In this document: positions 55,118 through 64,000 of the stretch, piece by piece
Numbering within the stretch: position 1 is the first letter of the stretch
Layout of the letters: each line of letters begins with the position of its first letter
Origin: Polyodon spathula
Taxonomy: Eukaryota; Chordata; Actinopteri; Acipenseriformes; Polyodontidae
Assembly: GCF_017654505.1 (NCBI RefSeq)
Contig: NC_054535.1
Coordinates: 87,311,785-87,375,784 of the forward strand
Direction: 5' to 3'
DNA: 64,000 nucleotides
Translations under genes and position numbers: made by a program
Notes under the pieces: model-generated
The model's database searches: none
Told to the model about the DNA's origin: nothing
What the model saw: only the letters and a program-made list of their open reading frames with translations

Positions 55118-56540
55118 AAAAAGATAGGTCTCCAGAAAGGGGATAGTGATCCCTGAGGGTTTCCGTTAGTTTCTATCACACGCTATTATTTAGAACCAGC
55201 TATAGCACTCTTGAACTTACATTACACTCAGATGTGTACTGTAGGAACAATTCAGTAGTTTCCAATCTGAAATATTATATAAGATCAGAGAGATTGAGGA
55301 CTCGCTATGAACACACACACTAGACACAATTGAAGTTCAATTAATAACAGCCATTTACTGGATACAGTCATAGCAAAGAACAGGAATCTTAAAGTCAGAA
55401 ATAAATCTTAAACATATACTATTTATCAAAATGTAATCATTAGTATCAACCTTCAATCTAACTTATTTAAATGTACTTTGTTACAAATAAAACTTACATA
55501 CAAGCTCTTTGTGTGAATAACATGAGGTAATTGTACTTTTTAGTTTCTTGTCGAGGTTCATAAAAAGTTACTTATAGCAAATTATTTGATTCTACTTAAA
55601 TTACTCTGGCTGTTTTAATTTAATTATGTTTCATGTGGTGAATGCAACATAGATTATACTCAACAGTCCTAGGCAACATTGACTCCTTCGCCATTTGTTT
55701 GTGGAATTGGGCTTGTTAATGTACTATGAAGTGGTCCAACACAGTGTCTAGGTTATTTTGCAATGCAGTATATCTCTCCAAGCAGTTTTTTTTTGATACA
55801 TGGTAAGCATTTGGTTCATCCTGTCAAGGTATCTACTTCTTTCACCACTTTCCTGGTCTCTCAGGCTGTTGCCACTTCTCCCCTGTAAAGCATCCGCGAG
55901 GTTTGCTTCGTGGTTTTTCAAAGGTTGAGAACACTGAGCTCTTTTTGAGCTTAGCTTATATACTTTTTATAGGGAGAAGCTTATGGTGCACTCTCCATTC
56001 ACGTTCTGAGGGTTTCAGCTCTTGTAAGCATAACTTTTCTAAATATGGTTTAATTTTGTAGGTCTTTATCTAATTCTCAAAAAGAAGTGATGTTTAATAT
56101 TTTTTTGTGAGACTTTGCGTCTTTACTCTTTTGAGAAGGTTCTTAATCATAGCTGTCCTTGCACATTTGTTGTATTACAGAGTTATGTTGCCAGAAATTT
56201 CATATTACTTTTGTTTAATTAGTCAGCTTGCCAGGAATACCCTTTTACACTTACTTATTTTTTTTAATTAGTCAAGTTGCCAAAAAAGAGTCTGTTTGTC
56301 AGGAATACCCCCTACAGTATTTGGAACAGTCATACATGCATGCATAAAAACAGCACACTTAGAAAACAGTTACTGTGTTCCAGTTATATAACAATATCAG
56401 TGAAACTTTTGAATGAAAATGATTATTGTAAACATGGTGGCTGTTCAGAGGGCAGGAGCAAAGGTTCTTCCCCTACTTCCAAGCAGCTTGTTTTTAAACC
56501 CTAGTTCAAGAACTTCTTCCTTCTGTTTTCTGGTTAATGC
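55118..56540. repeat. Unclassified repeat, copy A, split by a solo LTR
   Basis: Segments 55118-55239 and 56317-56540 are together homologous to 58714-59060 (shared CTATCACACGCT.TTATTTAGAA, ATAAAAACAGCACACT, GAAAACAGTTACTGT and AGCTTGTTTTTAAACCCTA). The break falls exactly at the LTR insertion. No coding capacity was seen. Confidence 0.75.
55236..56320 (-). mobile_element. Solo LTR, 1,077 bp, inserted in repeat copy A
   Basis: The insert 55240-56316 starts TGTAGG and ends CCTACA, a perfect 6-bp inverted repeat obeying TG...CA. It is flanked by GTAC (55236-55239) and GTAT (56317-56320). The uninterrupted copy B has GTAT at the equivalent point, so a 4-bp duplication with one later substitution fits. 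On the minus strand there is a strong TATA region (CCTATAAAAAGTATATAAGC, about 55953-55972). The first 110 bp hold a direct repeat (TATTCCTGNCAA ... GACTAATTAAA twice), like U3 enhancer repeats. A 4-bp duplication suggests an endogenous-retrovirus-type LTR. No internal region remains. Confidence 0.7.
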
Positions 56541-56949
56541 ATATAATTAATTTAATAGTCAATATATTGCATATTAGATTTATACAAGATTTCTATTAGG
56601 TGTATTAAGTCGTCAATTGATGTATGTCATTCAAACTTGGCTTGAGTCACAAATTTGAGTACTGTCTCCTTACAGCCTAGTGGCCATTACAAATTATATA
56701 CATTATGTCAATCAAAAAAAAAAATAATAATCCCAAAAGTATGCAGTTTCATTCACAATATTTTGCCTCTTTAATAAGGAGAAAAAGAAAAACAAGAACA
56801 AGACTTTCTACATGTTAGTGTTTAGAGCTGTTCAGAAACATAATTTGAATGGCAATGAAACAACGAAGGATAGCTGTGGCAATACTCTAGATTTCCCATA
56901 AAGTTTAGTTTTGTATAGGTAATCATGGTAGATTTCATTCATCCTTTAT

Positions 56950-57229
56950 TCCAACTTCACTGAAGGTACTACAGTGACTCAAGGGGGTCTAAAGAACCAC
57001 GGTGGACTGGCTCAATGAAGCCACAGATATATAAAAAGGAACAGACTGCTGCGCCACTTCCCCTAAATACCGCCAGTCACGCCCTCTTTCGGTGGCGCGG
57101 CCAATCACGTATCTTCCAATCCGTAACTGACACATCAAGGCGATGACTTCTGGTATCGTGGCCCCACCCCCTTCCTTAATGTCCGGCTTCTGACTGACCC
57201 TGGAATGAACTGCCAAACCATCCATTACA
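56950..57229 (-). promoter_or_regulatory. GC-box / CCAAT / TATA cluster, LTR or promoter-like
   Basis: In order on the minus strand: TGTAATGG at 57229, then GGGGGTGGGGCC (GC box, about 57160-57171), GTGATTGGCC (inverted CCAAT, about 57102), TTTTTATATATCTG (TATA) near 57030 and GGAATAAAGG (polyadenylation-type) near 56952. That order fits an LTR or a small promoter. It is the most GC- and CpG-rich unique patch of this part of the window. No target duplication was found. Confidence 0.35.
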
Positions 57230-57235
57230 GGGTGC

Positions 57236-58713
57236 TCTGCTCCGATTATACAGTGCCCTCACAGGTCAGAAGGGAGACTGTTGACTAGGATTCATTCGCT
57301 GTCTAGTCACACATGTGCACCAGACAGATGCAATAAATCTGCACCCAAAGACGGTTCAAATTACAAAACTCAGCAGAAGAGCTGTGGTGACTAAGGAGTT
57401 TCAAGAACTGACAATCAGTGGGGGTCTGTTGTGCGTTTTTCTGTGAAGCACCATAGTCTCAAGGTTTTATATCCCACTAAAAATGACCACATCTCAAGTG
57501 GACCATGGATTTTAGTTATTTGACTTTGAATGTTAAAAATAAGGGGTTGTAGTTTCCTGTTATCAGGACAGTTACAGGGAGACAGAATAGCAAATAAAGA
57601 ATGAGAAACAAGCCTATCATCTGCAGGCACTCCCTGCTCATCAGTAACAAACTCTGACAGGTCACCTATCACTCTGTCAGCCAAGATGACTGTTCACCAT
57701 CTGAACCATGCTTCCTGCCTTGACACCCTGCTGATATCGCAAACTGATAAATGATTTTCTCAGCAGTCCTCTAATAACAGCCTTTCAGTAAATGGGTGCA
57801 CCCTGAGAGAAATGGATCACTGTTCTGTGTACCCCAGGAATCCTTGGGACCCAAAGCAAGCATGCAAAATCACCACAATAATGTAATGCATGTAACACAT
57901 GTTTGTGGTGGGAAATAAGGGTCATTTAAAGCCTACCTTGACAAAATAGGATTTATTATTTCTTGTGTTTCACATTGGACACCTATCAGATCTAAATAAT
58001 TCTATTTATATCTTCACAGCCCCTTATTTCCACATTGATTTATAATGTGAATAAAGAGAACAAATCTATCAATGTTACTATATTTAGGGTCTGCTGATCC
58101 CACTATTTTAATGTCAGTAACGTAAAAAGAACATTTAAGATGCATCTCAAGTATTGTACAGAACATCGCTTGTTTCTGTAAATTAATACATTATGGTGAA
58201 AACATTTTTTTTATTTTATTTTTTTTTAAATATTATAACAAACCACTGCAGGTTTGGGGTAGAGGATCCATAAATAGAACGAGAAGGAATTGAGAAGCAC
58301 AGTAGCCTTAACTATATCCTTCATCTTTTTATATCTGAGTTTAAATACAGTAACAAATTAAATTAGTGCAGTGGTTTCAGCTCAACTGCAGTCAATTGCT
58401 GTCCTCAAAAGAAATGTACCACATAAAAATCCTGTACAGGAGTCTTTGCTCAAAATACGCTGTGGGTGATTGGATTTAATTATGGGGTATCTTTTGTGCA
58501 GGCTGTCTATTGTCTAAAACGATTACTCTCTGACTCTTGTGACGAGTGGATTCTCTATATCAAGATCAAGGCACATTGATAAATCTATATGGTAACAATT
58601 CAACAAAACTGAACTGAAATTCGAACAATAAGCAAATAATGATATTCTGGGGCATTTTAGAAAGGCACTACAGGGACCAATCATTTTCATATTTAAGTCA
58701 TGCATGAATTAAA
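57236..58713. other. Non-coding stretch
   Basis: No gene supported. A T-rich tract at 58208-58229. Confidence 0.5.
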
Positions 58714-59060
58714 GAAAATAGGACTCAAAAAGGGGACAGTGCTCCCTGTAGATTTCAGTCTGTTCCTATCACACGCTGTTATTTAGAACCAGCTATTACA
58801 CCCTTGCACTTATATCACGTTGAGATGTATATTTGCACCAGTGTCATTAGTTATACCTGCATTCATAAAAACAGCACACTAGAAAACAGTTACTGTATTC
58901 CAGTTAAATAATAGTGTAGCTAAATCTTTGAATGAAAAGTATTGTTGTAACCAAAGTGCAGTTCGGGGGGCGGGATCAAGGGCTTCTTTCCTACCTTGAA
59001 TCAGCTTGTTTTTAAACCCTAATTTAAACTTATCCCTGTCTGTGCCTGTTTTGGAACTGA
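58714..59060. repeat. Unclassified repeat, copy B (uninterrupted)
   Basis: Homologous to copy A at 55118-56540 without the LTR. It includes a GC-rich spot GTTCGGGGGGCGGGATC and AGCTTGTTTTTAAACCCTAA. It serves as the empty-site reference for the LTR insertion. Family and termini are unknown. Confidence 0.7.
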
Positions 59061-59246
59061 ACAGGAATAAGGGAGTAGCCAAAATATTTAATCAATGAGA
59101 TATGGCCTTACATTAAATGAACTAGCCAGTTGTATTCTATACACTCAATTACAAAATGTAAAAATGTATTTTAGCAATGTTTTTGTGTAATATAATGAAC
59201 TAATGCATTTGCTTTCTGTATAAACATTCATTTTCAAAAGTTTACG

Positions 59247-59249
<3 letters not shown>

Positions 59250-59292
<43 letters not shown>
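59250..59292. repeat. (TA)n microsatellite
   Basis: About 21 TA units. Confidence 0.95.
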
Positions 59293-59296
<4 letters not shown>

Positions 59297-59761
59297 AAGC
59301 ACCAAACATAAAAAAAAAAAAATTCATAAATAATAAAATGTTATGTTGTCAGTCTTTGTAGGCATAAAAAACAAAAATGTATTGGATATAATCACAAATG
59401 ATCCAGGTAAAATCATGAGAGAAACATTTACTATTAAGGCAGTACATCCACTTTCCTAAAGTTAGTAATACTGTTTGGAAGAAATTAGTTCGCTCGAGAA
59501 AAATGTCCTGTGTAAAATGTTTTTTTGGGTTTCCATTCACTCAGTTTATTTTACTCGAGTAAACCAGGCTTTTCACCCGATGTCATGCAAATGAATGGGA
59601 AAGGTGGGGGTTGTTGTGTAAATTAGCTACCAGTAAAGTATTTGTGCTGTTTTTGAAGATTACTATTGGAATTTTTTGAAAATGTGGTTTCCATGCTCAG
59701 AGAACTGGCACATGTGCGACTAAGCTGCTATAATAAAGCAAAATACCTCAGGCCTGGGTAG

Positions 59762-59850
59762 TTAACCCTTTGAGTAGTACGAACATACCGGTGCAGTCGC
59801 TGCTGTCTGGTTCCCAGGGAGTACGAAAGTACTGGTACATTATGCAACTT
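59762..59850 (+). mobile_element. Possible piggyBac-type terminus
   Basis: TTAACCCTTTGAGTAGTACG has the TTAA target site followed by CCCTTTG-type end of piggyBac elements. GAGTAGTACGAACATACCGG is echoed downstream by GGGAGTACGAAAGTACTGG. No opposite end ending in AAAGGGTTAA follows in the window. Confidence 0.3.
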
Positions 59851-60419
59851 TAAACTTGAATTGGTGAGCCTACAAAATCATATAGTAACACTAGATTTCT
59901 GTAATACCTTTTATTGGTCTCTTGTGCCCTTTGCAAGATATTGACTGAATTACATATAATTATCTCAATCACAAAAATGTCAACAGTATTTATAAACCGG
60001 CGAAAATAGTTCAGGGAGAAAGCAGTATTTGGTTAATAATACTGAATTCAGATTCTGATTTTAATTCAAATATGTACAATTATTCCACTAAATTGGATTA
60101 GAATTCTTCTTCAAGCATGGACAGGCTCTTATGTTTATATATTAAAAAAAAAAATGAATCCAATTTTATTTGATAGAATAAAAGAAAACGTGTATTTAAA
60201 ATAAATTGGAACTGACACGCCTGACAAGTGCTGAATAGAAAAATTTAAAAATGTAAAATTAAAAAAAATTAAACATAAACGTATACATCATGCCTGTCAA
60301 ACATTTTAGCACATGTCATTCTAGTGAAGGGCCTGCAGGCTTCTCTTCTAGTGAGCTTTCACCTAATGGTGCTGCTTTTTTAAACAACAACACTATATTA
60401 ATCACAGAGAGAAACGAGG

Positions 60420-60900
60420 ATGTTGCCTCAGGTCTGCTGGCTCTCTCCTGTGAATTCACATAAAAGATGCTGTTCTCAGCCAAGTAATTTTGAAGGTGAC
60501 AAATATTACAGATGCTGAATTTATGAGAGAGCTTGCTCCATGTTTATTAACTCATCCATCTTATGAGAAATAAAAGGGCCAAGCAGATAGGAAAGTGGGG
60601 CTTTCTTATCCTGTCAGCTGCTGGATTCCTTTAAGTAATCAATATCTATAATTACCTGATCCAGCAGCGATAGCTTTAACCCTAGAGAGATCTGACCTTT
60701 CTCTACAAGATTTTGCTTTTGGCAGCATAAAAAGCATCAGAAGTTAATTAGGAGGGAAATAGTTTTGTAATTACTCCATGGAAGCTTTCCAAGGTAGTCA
60801 ATATCTGTATTTTAAAACATTCATCAGGGAAGTTGAATCTCAGTTTCAAAGTGCATGCTTCTTCTTTACTGCATTAGAGCTAAAGAAATCTCTGTCAGGA
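60420..60900. promoter_or_regulatory. Candidate conserved non-coding element
   Basis: Unique, non-repetitive sequence rich in transcription-factor-like words (TTAATTAGGAGG, TTGTAATTACTCCATGG, CAGATAGGAAAG, CATCCATCTTATGAGAAATA variants). An inverted CTGCTGGAT / ATCCAGCAG pair (about 60619 and 60658) brackets TAATCAATATCTATAATTA. The texture is like vertebrate developmental enhancers. Conservation must be shown by alignment. Confidence 0.3.
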
Positions 60901-61785
60901 TGAATGTATTAGAACTTGTTGTCAACTTCCTAGCAGGGGATTTTCCAAACAATTAACAGTTATTGCAATATGGCATTGCACAAGGAACATGCAAAGATCT
61001 GCACACCAGTGAAGCTATTGGTAAAGAATGGTCAAAATCACATCAAATGGCTTGTCAACTCAACATTCCTCAAATATAAACATCATATTATTGTATTGCA
61101 AGTTATGAAGATGTCTCACTACCTTAATCTTTAAAAAAGACTACTTAGCTATATCTATTATATCTACTATTTCTATTCTCTGCAGGAATACATGTTTCAC
61201 TGTTCTTCTGTGACAAGTACTGTAAGCCGGAATAGATTCTCTCCAGTTGTAAGAGCTTACTATTCTCAGGTGACGGGTTAGTAAGAACGCTTACTTACCA
61301 TTTTCATAATGAAAAATGAACTGCTTCCTCATGCCTTAAAGTTTTCATGACTCCAGTAATGGGATATCTCAGCTCTCTGACAGGTGAGCAATATATGTAT
61401 ACAGCATATGACAGCTGGTCTACTGGACCATCTATTAAGGTTACACCCACAATATGATATTATGTACATGGTGCACAGGTTTTTGGAATACAGCAACATA
61501 TTCCGCAGTGTCTTGTTTTCAGTCATATTCTTCAGTCATTTTCCGAGACATTTTTTATATAGATATGGTGACATTTCAGACGTATGTTACTGCTTCATTT
61601 TTATTATAAATTATAGCAGTATTGCCAGTCCTACTGCTTGTCATAAGATGTATGTGAGATTTAGTTGCAAAAACATTTAAAAAAGAAATGTAGAAAAAGT
61701 AAAAGTTATAAATGAGAAAATATAGGATACTAACTGAAATGTGCACTTTATCTTCTAGTAAACGTGATCTATGGCTATTTTAAAC

Positions 61786-61850
61786 ATAAGCACATAAGAA
61801 ATTCTAGAACGAGAAAAGGACCTTCGGGTTGGCATTGCATGGGAGATGAA
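61786..61850. mobile_element. Possible short CR1-like 3'-end fragment
   Basis: CATAAGCACATAAGAAATTC and AACGAGAAAAGGACCTTCGG resemble the CR1 3' terminus at 24163-24210 (ACATAAGAACATAAGAAAG ... AACGAGAGGAGGCCATTCGG). It is only about 50 bp long and diverged. Confidence 0.4.
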
Positions 61851-62280
61851 GGGAGGTTTCACAGTTCTGATCGAGTGACAGTTTCCTAAGTATTATTTGT
61901 TGATGCTTAGTCATCATTCCTACACCCCATTAGAAAATAGACCTTGTGGCATTTTTTTAAAAATTATTCATCATTTAATCATAAAATCACAATTTATAAG
62001 ATTAAATATGCTGCTATACCTCCTGGGCGCTGCCAATAGGGTCACACGACTGCGATACTGCACGCTGATTGGCTCAGTGGATATGTTGGATTTTGCTAAA
62101 TTAGAAGCTTGGAGTATAATGTATTATGGAAAGAAACGATTATTTGAGTTGTATTTAACTTGGTGTATATTGTGTTTTGAGGACAAACGACACTGAACAT
62201 CAGCAAGTAGGCACTGTGAGATGAATGCTCATGCTTCAGCTCAGTTTTCATGCGAATGGTGTATATGGCATTTTGCATCT

Positions 62281-62282
<2 letters not shown>

Positions 62283-62320
<38 letters not shown>

Positions 62321-62322
62321 GA

Positions 62323-62361
<39 letters not shown>
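62283..62361. repeat. (CT)n and (TA)n compound microsatellite
   Basis: About 18 CT units, a short GATCTCTCTC bridge, then about 15 TA units. Confidence 0.95.
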
Positions 62362-62365
<4 letters not shown>

Positions 62366-63074
62366 CAGATTGTGGAGCTGCATTTGTGCCATATAAAAAT
62401 GTGAGCAACGTCATCCGTGTGTGTGTGTGTCCATCTGTCTGTGGTTACTGTTCTTAAACAGTTCTATGGTTTTGCACCATACAGCGCTGTGAACATGATT
62501 TATATTTTCTGCACTCTTAAATTAAGGATAGTTCATACACTAGTAAAGGGTGGTCCGTCTGTCCTGTCGACTCACTCATTTGTGTTCGTGGGTTGCTTTG
62601 AGCTCCCTATGAGATATTCAGATACAAATATTCCCTGTATAAAGCTAATTTGATACGAATCATATGCAAAGTTTGAAATGTACGCATTTTTTGAGTAACA
62701 AACAATAATAATGAGAAAACGTCTTCGAATTCAATTAGATAACTTCTCTGAGCACTTTATGTCTGCGTTTTTCTTTACTGGTCATAGGTGGGGATTAATA
62801 AGGATAATTAAATGGTATTCTTTTCTAAATGTACATTACATCTTTTCATCTGCAATTGGCAACATGAGAAAAACAGCTAGTTTATTTACTTATTATTATA
62901 TAGATTTTTTAATATCATTTTGTCTGGAGTGGGGGAGCGGAGTGGCGGATATTATTATGAGTGGTGAACGGAATTGTCACCGCTTTGCTTCGCTCACATT
63001 CTCTGAACACAACACTGACGCTTGCCGTTAAAACATATTGTCTTTGACACAGGATTTGCACATCACAGGAGAGT

Positions 63075-63187
63075 AGAAGTGAGTAAACTCTGTATCCCTT
63101 ATATGAGAAGTGGGTAAACTATATATTGCCCAAATTCAAAGTGGGTAAACGTCGTTTACCTGCATATAACCTTGACTACACCACTGA
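63075..63187. mobile_element. DNA-transposon terminus with GTGGGTAAAC repeats
   Basis: Three spaced copies of AGTGAGTAAAC / AAGTGGGTAAAC (63078, 63110, 63140), then GTTTACCTGCATATAACC and the end GACTACACCACTG. Complemented, this starts CAGTGGTGTAGTC with subterminal GTTTACCCACTT repeats, like hAT or CACTA ends with transposase-binding repeats. The opposite end was not found. Confidence 0.4.
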
Positions 63188-63289
63188 GTAAAACTACAAA
63201 GAAAAGTTTAAAATATCTGGTATCTCCCATCAGGCCAATTTACAATTGTGACTTTAAAAAAAATTATGTCCCCTTAAAAAATTACAAAC

Positions 63290-63425
63290 AGTAACTCATT
63301 TATACAGTTGGGTTTTTTGCTGGACCAATCTAGGTAAAGCAGCAGTGTGCCCCTTATCTGGGATGGAACTCACAACCTTACAGTCAAGAGCACAGTGCTC
63401 TAACCACTACATGCTTACTGGATAA
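63290..63425 (-). mobile_element. tRNA-derived SINE head
   Basis: On the minus strand: GTAGTGGTTAGAGCACTGTG (A box) and GGTTGTGAGTTCCATCCC (B-box-like), followed by GGGGCACACTGCTGCTTTAC and CCAACTGTATAAATGAG, the usual plan of a fish tRNA-SINE. It could be mistaken for a tRNA gene, but the acceptor stem is absent and the SINE body follows. Confidence 0.65.
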
Positions 63426-64000
63426 GAAATACCTCACTCTGTAGGCCAGTTCAGGTTCATATCAGTACAACTAAAGTGCAGACAGATCCATAAATTGCAT
63501 TTAACTACACTTCTGTGGGTATTATGATAAGTTTACTATGATACTATTCAAATGATAATTTAAAATACTCAATACGCTGTTTTTTTTTTTTTTTTTTCTC
63601 TCCATGTTAATTACAAAATATTCAGGACAAATGATAAAATGGCCCCCAATTCATAGTCAATGAAGGAAAAGCATGCAAACAGTTAATCCTTATAATGTAG
63701 AGCAAAGTACAGCCAGTGGCCACCACTATGGCTTGGTACCAAGATGTCATTCATGTACTGCCAACCAAAACTACTTTATTGCACATGTCAATGTGACCCA
63801 TTTACAGGAGAGATTTATTGGAATTTCTTCTCAAGGGAACCCAGTTGTGAGCCAAATTACTCATTTATATAAAATACTATTTTTCTGCAGCAATCTGAAA
63901 GCTGTTATTAAGGTACTTGTCATTACAGCTCTTCAACCTAATACTGAAGGCTTCCACAATTCGATAAATAGACCATGAACAATGATTTTATGTGTCTCTA
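63426..64000. other. Non-coding stretch
   Basis: Nothing recognised apart from a T run at about 63580-63598. Confidence 0.5.

Noticed and set aside
63340..63425. tRNA gene on the minus strand
   Set aside because: The A and B boxes are present, but no complete cloverleaf or acceptor stem can be drawn and a SINE body follows.

Overview
The window reads as non-coding vertebrate DNA. It is AT-rich and full of microsatellites, and nearly every recognisable coding stretch belongs to a transposable element. The organism is most likely a ray-finned fish. I favour a sturgeon or paddlefish (Acipenseriformes), because the CR1-type LINE, the tRNA-derived SINE near 43.9 kb and the LTR family resemble repeats I associate with sturgeon genomes; that assignment rests on recall, not on a search. 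No host protein-coding gene can be called with confidence. Two weak exon candidates are listed (near 19.9 kb and 51.4 kb).

Layout. 0-2.5 kb: a non-autonomous LTR retrotransposon, cut by the window edge, reading on the minus strand. 3.7-5.2 kb: a fold-back (inverted-duplicated) Tc1 element. 7-14.4 kb: one tRNA-SINE, a TA-flanked DNA transposon remnant and a Tc1-type MITE in otherwise featureless DNA. 17.8-18.4 kb: a solo LTR of the same family with a 5-bp target duplication. 24.0 kb: a 50-nt hairpin with perfect 19-bp arms. 24.16-28.44 kb: an almost full-length but inactivated CR1 LINE (minus) with both ORFs. 28.7-30.2 kb: a 5'-truncated L2-type LINE (minus). 32.7-33.2 kb: a diverged tandem repeat. 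33.6-34.8 kb: a PIF/Harbinger transposase pseudogene. 35-39.5 kb: a SINE, a TIR element and a Myb/SANT-like remnant. 40.4-42.8 kb: a second CR1 copy (plus) missing both ends, abutting a hAT transposase pseudogene (minus, to 43.7 kb). 43.8-44.2 kb: a tRNA-SINE. 44.25-47.48 kb: a complete young copy of the LTR retrotransposon, with near-identical 637-bp LTRs, a 5-bp target duplication, a Gag-like zinc knuckle and large in-frame minisatellites but no pol. 47.7-49.5 kb: a SINE dimer and a LINE tail. 51-55 kb and 60.4-60.9 kb: unique sequence that looks like conserved non-coding DNA. 55.1-59.1 kb: two copies of an unclassified repeat, one split by a 1,077-bp solo LTR. 62-63.4 kb: microsatellites, a transposon terminus and a SINE.

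The most interesting system is the LTR family represented three times here (two internal-region copies and one solo LTR). It has perfect integration hallmarks yet encodes only a Gag-like, repeat-rich polypeptide. Its minisatellites keep several reading frames open and differ in copy number between copies. Next to its primer-binding site is a second stretch that also looks complementary to tRNA-Leu. It must depend on reverse transcriptase and integrase supplied from elsewhere.
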